From positions 66,160-130,159 of the forward strand of contig CABJAN010000010.1 in assembly GCA_902363515.1 (NCBI GenBank): a stretch of 64,000 nt of DNA, given 5' to 3'. The stretch is from Bacillota bacterium (GTDB lineage Bacteria; Bacillota; Clostridia; Lachnospirales; Lachnospiraceae). The notes below the pieces were generated by a model that made no database searches, had not been told where the DNA came from, and saw only the letters and a list, made by a program, of their open reading frames with translations. The translations under genes were made by a program, and so were the position numbers. Of the stretch, positions 9,099 through 17,005 are shown piece after piece. Positions within the stretch are counted from its first letter, which is position 1. The number at the start of each line of letters is the position of its first letter.

Positions 9099-9437
9099 TT
9101 AAAGGGCAGCCGGAGAATTTTCCAAAGTTTCTTCAATATATCTGTTTAATGACATCTGATGTGTTGTTGTATAGATGACAAGTCTTTTATGGAGGTCTGG
9201 AGAAATTCGGATGTTAAAACTTCCTTTGTAAGCAACTTCCGGTTCCTTTCCTTCTGATTTACAGGTTTCAAGATAATCATCAATAGCTCCATGAAAATCA
9301 TCCAGAAGATCTTTCGCATTTTCTCCTTCGTAAGAAATAAGGGAACGAATCCCCATGACTTTACCATAGAAAATGCCATCTTCTTCTGAAAATTCAACAC
9401 TGCCAAGATAGCCTTTATATTGGATCGTATTATTCAT
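9099..9437 (-). CDS. hicB: HicB family antitoxin
   Basis: A 112-residue antitoxin. The N-terminal half has the HicB fold pattern ('YKGYLGSVEFSEEDGIFYGKV...LISYEGE'), and the C-terminal half ('FNIRISPDLHKRL...SLNRYIEETL') is a ribbon-helix-helix DNA-binding domain, so this is the RHH class that should bind the hicAB operator. It overlaps the upstream hicA by 4 bases (9434-9437), indicating translational coupling. It neutralises HicA by direct binding, and probably represses the promoter at 9711-9739. Confidence 0.9.
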   Translation of the reverse strand: MNNTIQYKGYLGSVEFSEEDGIFYGKVMGIRSLISYEGENAKDLLDDFHGAIDDYLETCKSEGKEPEVAYKGSFNIRISPDLHKRLVIYTTTHQMSLNRYIEETLENSPAAL

Positions 9438-9688
9438 ATGAGACCCTCCTGTTCTAGAATTTCTAACAACTGTTTAATCTGGTAAGCTTTTAATTCTTTT
9501 TGTGGGTGCGGTTTGTGAAGTAAAATGCTGCCATGTTCATCATTTGTGAATATGATACGGGAACCACTTGTTTTGCCCTTGTTTGAGCGAATATAGTCTA
9601 AATAATTAAGTAATGTTTCAGCATCATCAAAAGTGAAATCTTTCGGTTTTGATTTTAATCGTTGAATTAGTTTTTCCTTTTGTCCCAT
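9434..9688 (-). CDS. hicA: HicA family toxin (mRNA interferase)
   Basis: An 84-residue toxin with the compact alpha-beta HicA pattern and the C-terminal 'LHKPHPQKELKAYQIKQLLEIL' helix region (18-residue core of the family end). HicA toxins use a histidine to cleave mRNA and halt translation. The expected GS(H) position in the central strand reads 'SGSRIIF', while His residues occur in 'HKPHP', so which histidine is catalytic should be treated cautiously. Order is toxin first, then antitoxin, as usual for hicAB. A perfect promoter with an overlapping palindrome lies just upstream. Confidence 0.85.
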   Translation of the reverse strand: MGQKEKLIQRLKSKPKDFTFDDAETLLNYLDYIRSNKGKTSGSRIIFTNDEHGSILLHKPHPQKELKAYQIKQLLEILEQEGLI

Positions 9689-9710
9689 AGTCTATTCCTC
9701 CGTTATTTAT

Positions 9711-9739
9711 AGTATACATCATAGTACGTAAAAGTGCAA
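9711..9739 (-). promoter_or_regulatory. Promoter of hicAB
   Basis: On the minus strand TTGCAC (9734-9739) and TATACT (9711-9716) are 17 bases apart, 23 bases upstream of the hicA start codon. Confidence 0.8.
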
Positions 9740-9754
9740 CTGAAAATAGTTGCA
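9735..9754. promoter_or_regulatory. Putative HicB operator
   Basis: A perfect inverted repeat TGCAACT-N6-AGTTGCA overlaps the -35 box of the hicAB promoter. A ribbon-helix-helix antitoxin binding here would autorepress the operon. Confidence 0.65.
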
Positions 9755-10105
9755 AATGGATATGAGAAACAACAGACTCTTTTTATTGTACGAAAGATGT
9801 AAAAAAAATTATATGTGCAAAGTGTATAGAGTAAAAGAATTTATACGGGTAAAACTATACAAGTTATATAATTTTTTTATCAAAAGAAAACAGTAGGAGG
9901 ACTAAAAACTGAAAATGAAAAGTAGAGGTTATCTATTACCATAATCGCATTGCAATAAAGCCATCTTACGGTGGCTGTTTTGAAAATTGAATATGTAGAC
10001 AAAGTTATAGGTTATTCCGTTGCTGACTTGATGCGGTAACCTTGAAACTGAGCCATTAAAATAGCCTGCTCAACCGTGATTTCACGGGTTGTCGGAAGAA
10101 TATCA
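9755..10105. other. Gene-poor AT-rich stretch, possible mobile-element scrap
   Basis: No complete gene is visible. A small stem-loop AGCCA/TGGCT at about 9959-9980 is followed by GTTTT. On the minus strand an open reading ending with TAA at 10012 encodes about 35 protein-like residues, including 'TTREITVEQAILMAQF', which I do not recognise. It could be the tail of a gene from a lost mobile element. Confidence 0.4.
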
Positions 10106-10699
10106 GATTTTTGTGGTAAACCACAGACATTTTTTAAAGATGAGATTTCGAAAGAAGAACTGATGAAACGAATTAAAGCCAGATTTGGAGATAGGGGAGA
10201 AGAATTAGCAGAGGTATTTCAAGAGACTTATCCAGAGAAAAATTTAGCTGATTTACTTACATTGGATACAGTATTTCGTTGTCCTACTAAAAAGTTTATA
10301 AAAGAGTTTGCAAAATCAGGAGGCAAAATCTATTCGTATCTTTTTACTTTGGAGTTTCCTTATCAGCATGGAAAGACAGCATGGCATTGTTCGGATATAC
10401 CATTTGTATTTCATAATACAGAGCTAGTTCCTGTAACGAATATACCAGAGATTTCAGATAAACTGGAAAAGCAGATGTTTGATGCGGTTATTCATTTTGC
10501 AGAGACAGGAAATCCTAATCATTCAGGAATCCCACAATGGCCTGTATCTACAGAAGAAAGAGAAGCAACCATGATTTTTGACAGAGTTTGTACAGTGCGC
10601 TTTAATTTTGATGATTATTTATTAGAATTACATAAAAAAGCTCTTCCGAACTTGACACTGGCAAATATAGAACAAGAAGATGATCAAATACAACATTAA
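10106..10699 (+). pseudogene. Carboxylesterase (type B), C-terminal remnant
   Basis: The last ~195 residues of a COesterase-family alpha/beta hydrolase. 'DTVFRCPTKKF' and 'KTAWHCSDIPFVFHN', the latter containing the catalytic-His region, and the C-terminal 'FAETGNPNH.....WP' are family marks. The two-thirds containing the oxyanion hole and the nucleophilic serine are absent. An ATG at 10076 opens the frame but has no ribosome binding site and lies in unrelated sequence, so I regard this as a dead fragment. Confidence 0.78.
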
Positions 10700-10711
10700 T
10701 GTTAATTAAAG

Positions 10712-10751
10712 GATGGTCAATGAATCGATAGAGTTTGATTCATTGACCATC
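10712..10751. terminator. Bidirectional terminator
   Basis: A perfect 15-bp stem (10712-10726 with 10737-10751) around a 10-base loop, between the esterase remnant and the 3' end of plsC on the opposite strand. Confidence 0.8.
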
Positions 10752-10755
10752 TCTT

Positions 10756-11499
10756 CTATTCCACCATTTCCCTATTCTTCTTCAACATCTCCAAAATAAT
10801 CCCCTGTGTATACGTTCCCAAGCGTTTCTTGTCCTCTCTTGAAAGTTCTTCCGGATAAATGGGCTTTCCGTATTCCACAACCACCTTACATGGTTTGATT
10901 TTCGGGAAATGATTCTCAAAAATCTCCGCGGAGTTGCTGATAGCCATGGGAATAATGGGGCAGCCTGATTTAGTGGCAATTTTAAAACTTCCGTCATGGA
11001 AAGGAAGGAGTTCCAGCTCGTCTGTACCCTTATTTCTGGTTCCTTCCGGGAAAATGCAGATAGAAATTCCGCTTTTTACTTTTTCAATGGCGGTGAGAAT
11101 GGTTTTCATGCCCTCTTTGATGTCTTTTCTGTCCAGGAAAAGACAGTGAAGATAACGCATCCAGGTGGAGAGCAGAGGGATGGGTTCCATTTCTTTTTTG
11201 GCAATATACCCTGTCAGGTCAGGACACAAAACATAGGTGAGAAGAATATCAAAAAAACTTCTGTGATTTCCTATGTAAAGTACAGCCTGGTCTTTTGGCA
11301 CGTTTTCGTGACCGATAATGGTGATATCTGCGCCTGTAACTTTTAGGATAAATTTAAAAACAGTCTGGATAATCCGAAGAGAGCTGATATCTTTTGCTCT
11401 GCGGTTAAATTTTCCAACAACCCATTCTGCCAGAAGAATAGGAATGGATAAAATCAGATATCCAATGACGCAGATGCAGACAATAATAAAACGTATCAT
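10756..11499 (-). CDS. plsC: 1-acyl-sn-glycerol-3-phosphate acyltransferase
   Basis: A 247-residue membrane-associated acyltransferase that converts lysophosphatidate to phosphatidate in phospholipid synthesis. An N-terminal hydrophobic helix (about 1-28) is followed by the HX4D catalytic motif 'NHRSFFD' near residue 78 and the glycerol-phosphate-binding 'FPEGTR' near residue 150. It is transcribed alone on the minus strand from a strong promoter at 11538-11566. Confidence 0.9.
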   Translation of the reverse strand: MIRFIIVCICVIGYLILSIPILLAEWVVGKFNRRAKDISSLRIIQTVFKFILKVTGADITIIGHENVPKDQAVLYIGNHRSFFDILLTYVLCPDLTGYIAKKEMEPIPLLSTWMRYLHCLFLDRKDIKEGMKTILTAIEKVKSGISICIFPEGTRNKGTDELELLPFHDGSFKIATKSGCPIIPMAISNSAEIFENHFPKIKPCKVVVEYGKPIYPEELSREDKKRLGTYTQGIILEMLKKNREMVE

Positions 11500-11537
11500 A
11501 ATTTCTACATCCTTTCCTTACATATGCATGTTCCTTC

Positions 11538-11566
11538 ATTATAATGAATCCATAAGGAAGATGCAA
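11538..11566 (-). promoter_or_regulatory. Promoter of plsC
   Basis: On the minus strand TTGCAT (11561-11566) and TATAAT (11538-11543) are separated by 17 bases, about 40 bases before the plsC start. Confidence 0.8.
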
Positions 11567-11645
11567 GCAAAATCAGGGGCATAATCAGGTAAAATCCTGC
11601 ATACATTTAGGATAAGACTGGCAAAGTGAAGGCGGCAGTAAGATA

Positions 11646-12053
11646 GTGAAAAAATGGACGGCAGGGATTCTGCTGATAGTGATGTGCTGCAGTTTGTGGG
11701 GGTGCAGCATTGAAAAGGTAAGGGCAAAAGATGGGGTAAAGCCGGAGTATACGGTTATGAAGGAAGAGGATTTCCCAGATAAAGTCAGGGAACTGGTGGA
11801 GCAGAACCGGGAAAAGGAGTTTCAGATGACCTATCAGGATAATGGATTTCTATATTTAATGAAAGGGTACGGAAAGCAGGAGACAGGGGGCTATAGTATT
11901 CAGGTTCAGGATTTGTCACTTTGGGACAATGCCATACATCTGGAAACCATGCTTCTTGGGCCGGAAGAAGGGGAAGAACTAACTGGCGAGCCTTCTTTTC
12001 CCTGTCTGGTGATTAAGATGAAATATCGGGAAGAACCGGTAATATTTGAATAA
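11646..12053 (+). CDS. Small lipoprotein, PrcB_C-like domain
   Basis: A 135-residue protein with a GTG start, a typical lipoprotein signal peptide and lipobox 'LWGC' (Cys about 20). The mature part contains 'YLMKGYGKQETGGYSIQV', which resembles the PrcB C-terminal domain (a protease-complex subunit family). It should be tethered to the outer face of the membrane. The downstream SPOCS/LysM gene begins 17 bases after its stop, suggesting co-transcription. The domain call is from pattern memory only. Confidence 0.65.
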   Translation: MKKWTAGILLIVMCCSLWGCSIEKVRAKDGVKPEYTVMKEEDFPDKVRELVEQNREKEFQMTYQDNGFLYLMKGYGKQETGGYSIQVQDLSLWDNAIHLETMLLGPEEGEELTGEPSFPCLVIKMKYREEPVIFE

Positions 12054-12069
12054 GAAAAGGAGTCTTAGT

Positions 12070-13629
12070 GTGGAACTGATTACAAAGAAAATGCAAATGC
12101 TGGAAAGAAAATGTGAAGCAGTGAATCAGATTACCTTTGATGAGGATTTTAATGTGCCGGATGTAAAGCCTGATATTGGACGGATGATACAGAAAAAGGG
12201 CGAAATACAAATTGAAGATATTCAGATTTCTCAGGGAAAAGCATTTCTTTCCGGAGCGCTTATGGTGTCTCTGCTTTATGTCAGTGACAGTGAAGAGAGA
12301 AAGATTTACAGCCTCAGGGGAAACCTGCCACTAGGGGAAACCATGAATCTGGAGGGGCTGGAAAACGGAGATAAGGTGCAGTTAAAATGGGATATTGAAG
12401 ATTTAAGTGTGCAGTTGATTCATTCAAGAAAAATAAATATCAAAGCCCTGGTGACCTTTACTGCTTATGTGGAAGAAGTGCGCCAGTTGGAGCTTCCCAT
12501 AGGAGTGGAGGATGGGGAAATTTCCCAAAAGAAACAGGATTGTTCTGTAATGTGTACCGCTGTACATAAAAAGGATATTATGCGGGTAAAAGAGGACATA
12601 GATTTAAGCTCTAACAAGCCGGATATTTATGAGCTTTTATGGAATACCGTAGAAATCCGCGGTCTGGATATCAGAGCAGAAACAGATAAAATCGGGGTAA
12701 AGGGTGAATTATTCCTTTTTGCACTGTACCGTGGTAATGATGACACCAATTCTCTTCAATGGCTGGAACATTCCGTACCCTTTTATCAGGAAATGGAGTG
12801 CCAGGGATGCTCAGCGGATATGATTCCAAATGTGGAAATTGCCATGCCACAAAGTGATTTGAAGGTAAAGCAGGATGACGATGGGGAAGAGCGGATACTT
12901 GGAGTAGATGCGGTTCTGGAACTGGAAATGAAGCTGTATGAGGAAGAAGAACTTTCTCTTTTAACAGATGTGTATACGCCGGTGAGAGACTGCAGGGCAG
13001 TCCGGGAAAATTACAAATTAGAAAGTCTGTTGGTAAAGAACTTTTCAAAATGTAAGGTAAATGACCGGGTGAAGGTGGAAAACAGCCAGGGGAAAATTCT
13101 TCAGATTTGCCACAGTGACGGAACGGTAAAGGTTGACAGCACTCAGATTGTGGAGAATGGTATTTTAGTGGAAGGGATTGTGCAGGTGCGGATTCTCTAT
13201 ATTATTGGAGATGATGAAATGCCTTTTTATTCCATGGAAACCATGATTCCATTCAGCCATGTGATAGAGGCAGAGAGTATTACAGAGAATTGTGTGTATC
13301 ATTTGAGGGCAGATCTGGAGCAGTTGTCTACCACCATGATTGATAGTGATGAAATAGAAGTGAAAATTGTTATGAACTTAAATGCTGTGGTATTCAGGCA
13401 GACAGATACAGGCATTATTCAGCGAATTGAAGAGCAGGAGCTGGACAGAGAGAAGCTCCGCAGTATGCCTGGAATTGTAGGATATCAGGTACAGCCGGGG
13501 GATTCTCTTTGGGATATTGCCAAGAAGTTTTATACTACTATAGATACCATTGTTCAGTTGAACGGGTTGGAAAGTGAGCGGGTGAAGCCTTATGATACAT
13601 TGATTTTGATGAAAAAAGTGGAGAGGTAA
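12070..13629 (+). CDS. SPOCS (DUF3794) / LysM domain protein, probable spore-envelope protein
   Basis: A 519-residue protein with repeated SPOCS/DUF3794-type beta domains ('DVKPDIGRMI' near the start, a second copy around 'SSNKPDIYELLW') and a C-terminal LysM ('VQPGDSLWDIAKKFYTTIDT') that binds peptidoglycan or cortex. Related proteins are sporulation or spore-coat associated. I choose GTG at 12070 because AAAGGAG at 12055-12061 is correctly spaced; the longer frame from TTG 12046 lies upstream of that site. A strong terminator follows. Confidence 0.8.
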   Translation: MELITKKMQMLERKCEAVNQITFDEDFNVPDVKPDIGRMIQKKGEIQIEDIQISQGKAFLSGALMVSLLYVSDSEERKIYSLRGNLPLGETMNLEGLENGDKVQLKWDIEDLSVQLIHSRKINIKALVTFTAYVEEVRQLELPIGVEDGEISQKKQDCSVMCTAVHKKDIMRVKEDIDLSSNKPDIYELLWNTVEIRGLDIRAETDKIGVKGELFLFALYRGNDDTNSLQWLEHSVPFYQEMECQGCSADMIPNVEIAMPQSDLKVKQDDDGEERILGVDAVLELEMKLYEEEELSLLTDVYTPVRDCRAVRENYKLESLLVKNFSKCKVNDRVKVENSQGKILQICHSDGTVKVDSTQIVENGILVEGIVQVRILYIIGDDEMPFYSMETMIPFSHVIEAESITENCVYHLRADLEQLSTTMIDSDEIEVKIVMNLNAVVFRQTDTGIIQRIEEQELDREKLRSMPGIVGYQVQPGDSLWDIAKKFYTTIDTIVQLNGLESERVKPYDTLILMKKVER

Positions 13630-13657
13630 AGGGAAAGTGCGGTTGCACTGAACAAAG

Positions 13658-13714
13658 TGCCGGACGGTTCCAGTAATCTTTTAGATTTAAGACTGGAATC
13701 GTCTGGCATTTTTT
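13658..13714 (+). terminator. Rho-independent terminator after the SPOCS/LysM gene
   Basis: A 17-bp stem (13658-13674 with 13692-13708, two G-U pairs) is followed directly by six T residues. Confidence 0.9.
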
Positions 13715-13810
13715 GTTTTTCAGGAAAAAGTTCGGGAAATTTCTTTCCTTTATTAGATAGATAAAGTATAATGTGATTACAAAAAATAGCAGTAGGTAAG
13801 GATATCAATT

Positions 13811-14362
13811 ATGGAAAATACGAAAAAAAGAGAAAAAACCATCTATGATGATTCTTTGTCTGGAATCTTTTTTCACTCAGGGCTTATGCTGTTTGTTATG
13901 CTGATGATTGCCTGTGCAGCGATAGGAGCGGTTGTGTTTTTTACAAGGCGCTCTGATTACAAGGAAGGGATAAAACTGATATTTTTCTGTCTGCTTATGG
14001 TAATACCCTGTTCTTATCTACTTCCGTTGGCTAGTTTGATAAAAGTTTGGAAACAGGAGCGTAGTCTGGGGATATATTGGAAAAACCGGACAGACCAGGA
14101 ACTTCCGGAATGGGAAAGAGATTGGTATCTGACCTGTGACAGAGCCGGCTTTATACTTGTTCACAGAGCCTATATCAGGCATATGAAAGGTTCAAAGGCA
14201 GAGATAGAGGATACAGGAAGCTACAACAGGGGAAAAGCTTACTGCGCAGTGTTTGAGGACATGAATGGGAAGATTCGTTCCTTGAAATTTTCTTCAGAAT
14301 CAGTAGAAAAGGAATTTCAGCAGTGGTACAAAAAAGAGCCATATGACAGGGGGAATAAGTAG
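13811..14362 (+). CDS. Unknown membrane protein with two helices
   Basis: 183 residues; I do not recognise the family. Two transmembrane helices are clear (about residues 22-46 and 58-82), followed by a mixed soluble region of about 100 residues with 'YLTCDRAGFILV' and 'YCAVFEDMNGKIRSLKFS', which looks like a small beta-rich domain. A TATAAT-like box at 13767-13772 lies upstream. It is the first of three consecutive small membrane-protein genes with similar layout (short helices plus a soluble domain). Confidence 0.7.
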   Translation: MENTKKREKTIYDDSLSGIFFHSGLMLFVMLMIACAAIGAVVFFTRRSDYKEGIKLIFFCLLMVIPCSYLLPLASLIKVWKQERSLGIYWKNRTDQELPEWERDWYLTCDRAGFILVHRAYIRHMKGSKAEIEDTGSYNRGKAYCAVFEDMNGKIRSLKFSSESVEKEFQQWYKKEPYDRGNK

Positions 14363-14420
14363 CATGAAGGAAAAAGTTTAACACAAGCAACATAGAAAAT
14401 CTTATGAGAAAGGGCTGGAT

Positions 14421-14918
14421 ATGCAGGAATATTATAAAATATATGTTCCCTGTTCCAAAGAAGAATTGCTGAATCGGATTAAGCAAACCACAAAACCGTT
14501 AAGTTTTTCCAATCAGGCTTATAAAAATATGATACTTGCAACGTACAGGGAAGAAAATGAGACATTGTGTATCGGATATGCAGCAGGTGGTATGACAGGG
14601 GGAGGTTGGGAAATGCTTCAGACGCATGTAAAGAGCTATGGACAAGATGTAATGTTGGAAGGCAGGTTTGTCATTTTGCCATACATAAAAAGAGGCGCAC
14701 AATTTTTTCTGCTTATAATGATTTTCCTTGCATTCGTTTTTTCTAAAGGAGATATTTTAATTTTGGCAGAAGTGCTTATTTTCTTTATTTTCCCATTGTT
14801 TATGTTGTATAGAAATATTTCAGCTATAGGAAAATGTGAAGAAGGGCGCCAATTAGTTTTGACATATCTTGAAAATATACTGCATGCAAAGATAGAAGTA
14901 GAAGAAGCAAATGAATGA
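14421..14918 (+). CDS. Unknown membrane protein
   Basis: 165 residues, family not recognised. A soluble N-terminal ~95 residues ('YYKIYVPCSKEELLNRIKQ') precedes two hydrophobic segments ('GAQFFLLIMIFLAFVFS' and 'LILAEVLIFFIFPLFML'). It is separated from the previous gene by 58 bases and ends 25 bases before the preferred start of the next, so the three genes probably form one unit. No enzymatic motif was found. Confidence 0.65.
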   Translation: MQEYYKIYVPCSKEELLNRIKQTTKPLSFSNQAYKNMILATYREENETLCIGYAAGGMTGGGWEMLQTHVKSYGQDVMLEGRFVILPYIKRGAQFFLLIMIFLAFVFSKGDILILAEVLIFFIFPLFMLYRNISAIGKCEEGRQLVLTYLENILHAKIEVEEANE

Positions 14919-14943
14919 TTCGTATTATAAACAGGAGGTCAAG

Positions 14944-15699
14944 ATGGAAAAACAAGATGAAGTTTTAGAAAAAAATGAGGAAATAAGTGAAGCAGAGGTT
15001 GCCAAAGGAAAAAAGCGTTTTTGGATAGGATTTGCGGCTATAGGAATAGCATTTGTATTTTTGTTGATTGGTGTAGCGCTTCAAAACAGAGATTACCCAT
15101 GGTTAGATCCAGTCATAGCAATAGGCGCAGGAGGCTTTGGCATACTTGCGCTCATATTAATTTTCAAAAATTACTCTTATGCAATGTATGATGAGGCTGT
15201 TAAAATGGATAAAAAATATGACAGTCAGGAACTTCATAGGATTCCACTGTCTGACATGAATAGTGTAAAACAAAAATTTTTAAATCATCAATTTGAATTA
15301 CAAGAGGACGGATGGCTTTTTAAAAAAGAATTTTCCGCATTAAAGGATTCGGTTTCTTATTGTGTTCGTGTTACAGAAGGAAATGATATGGAAGAAACTT
15401 TGAATTGGCAGCTTGACCATATTGATATGAACACAAAAAAAGGAAGTAATTTTTGCCTGATTATTTTTGCGTATATGGACGAGGTTTCGGAGGAGACAAA
15501 AGCATTTGTAAAGAATCATGGAAAGAATATGATTGTTTCTGAGAATGCATTGGATCCCTATAGACAAATGACAGCAATTTTAGTTGCAGTGGACAAGCAA
15601 AATCTGGATGGATGGTATATGGATATTGGTAAAAAACATAAAATATCCTTATATGCGCATGGATGTCGCTTGATTAAGAAATGTTTAAGCATTTCTTAG
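14944..15699 (+). CDS. Unknown membrane protein with soluble C-terminal domain
   Basis: 251 residues from the ATG at 14944, chosen because AGGAGG (14933-14938) sits just before it; an ATG at 14911 would overlap the previous gene. An acidic N-terminus is followed by two helices ('FWIGFAAIGIAFVFLLIG' and 'VIAIGAGGFGILALILIF') and a ~160-residue soluble region with no recognised motif. It closes a three-gene set of membrane proteins and is followed by a terminator. Confidence 0.7.
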   Translation: MEKQDEVLEKNEEISEAEVAKGKKRFWIGFAAIGIAFVFLLIGVALQNRDYPWLDPVIAIGAGGFGILALILIFKNYSYAMYDEAVKMDKKYDSQELHRIPLSDMNSVKQKFLNHQFELQEDGWLFKKEFSALKDSVSYCVRVTEGNDMEETLNWQLDHIDMNTKKGSNFCLIIFAYMDEVSEETKAFVKNHGKNMIVSENALDPYRQMTAILVAVDKQNLDGWYMDIGKKHKISLYAHGCRLIKKCLSIS

Positions 15700-15725
15700 A
15701 AAAAATGTAAACAAAGCTTTAAAGG

Positions 15726-15763
15726 CGCTGCAAAAGAGAGTTTGCAGCGTTTGTTTTGTTTTC
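15726..15763 (+). terminator. Rho-independent terminator
   Basis: A perfect 9-bp stem CGCTGCAAA/TTTGCAGCG (15726-15734 with 15741-15749) is followed by a T-rich run. Confidence 0.85.
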
Positions 15764-15940
15764 GTTGTTGAAATACGGAAACAGCCATGTTACAATAAAG
15801 AAAATTCAGAAAGAAATTCTTCTTTCATTTCTAATGGCTATTCGCCAAATTTTCAGAGATTCAATAAATTTATAGAAGTAGTCTTGTTATTCGTCCTTCT
15901 ATTCTATTATAATATAGATAACATAAAGAGATTCTCATTG

Positions 15941-16715
15941 TCTTAAAGAGGACGGAGCAGACTTTGGAGTTAACTTTGCTCTGATTGGAATTGAAAATCA
16001 GCAGGAGATTCATTATGCTATGCCCCTTAAAGTGTGGAGATATGATTTTTTAGGGTATGAGGAGCAGCTACAAAAGATAAAGAAGATGCATAGAAGGAAA
16101 AAAGATTTATCAGGGGCTGAATATCTTTCTGGTTTTTCAAAAAAGGACAGATTAAAGCCCACACTGACTATGGTTTTATACTATGGAAAAGAACCATGGG
16201 ATGGACCAATGTGTCTGGCAGACATGTTGGATTGGAATGCGATTCCAAAAGAAATACAGAATAAAGTTGTAGATTATCCTATTTACATTCTGGATGTACG
16301 GAGATTTAGCGGAACAGAGGAATTATGTACCGATGCAAGGCTTGTATTTGGGTTTTTACAAAGGCATGAAAGTCAGAATACCCTGGAACAGTATGTAAGA
16401 GACAATCAGGAAGGATTTACAGAATTAGAAGAAGATGCTTATGATATGATTAGCATTCTTACGAATTCCCAGGACCTAATGCCAGATAAACAAGAATACA
16501 TGAATGAAAGAGGTGAAGTGAATATGTGTAAGGCTTTAGAAGATATGAAGGCATCAGCAATGCAAAAAGGAAAACAGGAAGAACGAGAACAGAGTATTAT
16601 TATTTTAGTTGAGTCTCTTAGGGAATTGGACATCCCGGAAGAGGATATTTTGAGGAAAATTGAGGAAAAGTATCAATTGACCCAAGAAGAGGCTGCGGAA
16701 TTTGTAAAAAAATGA
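15941..16715 (+). pseudogene. Rpn-family PD-(D/E)XK nuclease/transposase, 5'-truncated
   Basis: The frame is homologous from about 15945 ('DFGVNFALIGIENQQEIHYAMP') through to the stop at 16715. 'GIENQ.EIHYAMPLKV' and the following 'RF' region match the middle of the recombination-promoting nuclease (Rpn/Transposase_31) proteins common in Lachnospiraceae, and the acidic C-terminal helices also fit. The normal N-terminal ~80 residues, which carry part of the nuclease core, are missing, and an in-frame stop lies just upstream. A 231-residue product could start at ATG 16020 but lacks a ribosome binding site. Confidence 0.78.
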
Positions 16716-16799
16716 CGTTGAAAAATAAAAGGTTTTCATATAGAATAAAATGTACTAAATAGAATACAATATACAATGTACAAAATGCCAGGGTCAAAA

Positions 16800-16941
16800 G
16801 GTCATAAACCACGTTGTGCTTGCACATAAGTGATTTTATGCCTTTATGACCCGCCCTAAAATGAGGATAAAAGTGGAGCGTAAGCTTCACGATATCCGAA
16901 TTTAGGGTAGAATTGTGAGAGCACAAAGTGCGGAACAATTC
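16800..16941 (+). ncRNA. Candidate structured RNA or intergenic palindromic element
   Basis: Three successive stems occupy 140 bases upstream of ispE. Stem A pairs GGTCATAAA (16800-16808) with TTTATGACC (16843-16851) and contains a GTGC/GCAC inner pair. Stem B pairs CCCTAAA (16854-16860) with TTTAGGG (16901-16907) and encloses GTGGAGC/GCTTCAC. Stem C pairs GAATTGT (16910-16916) with ACAATTC (16935-16941) and encloses GCAC/GTGC. I cannot assign it to a known family. Confidence 0.5.
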
Positions 16942-17005
16942 GTCAGGCATGTTACTTTCATATCTGTGTATACAAAGATAAAACAATTTTCAGGGAGGAA
17001 ACCAC

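Noticed and set aside
10076..10105. ATG at 10076 as the start of a functional 207-residue esterase
   Set aside because: No ribosome binding site, and two thirds of the catalytic domain including the nucleophile are missing.
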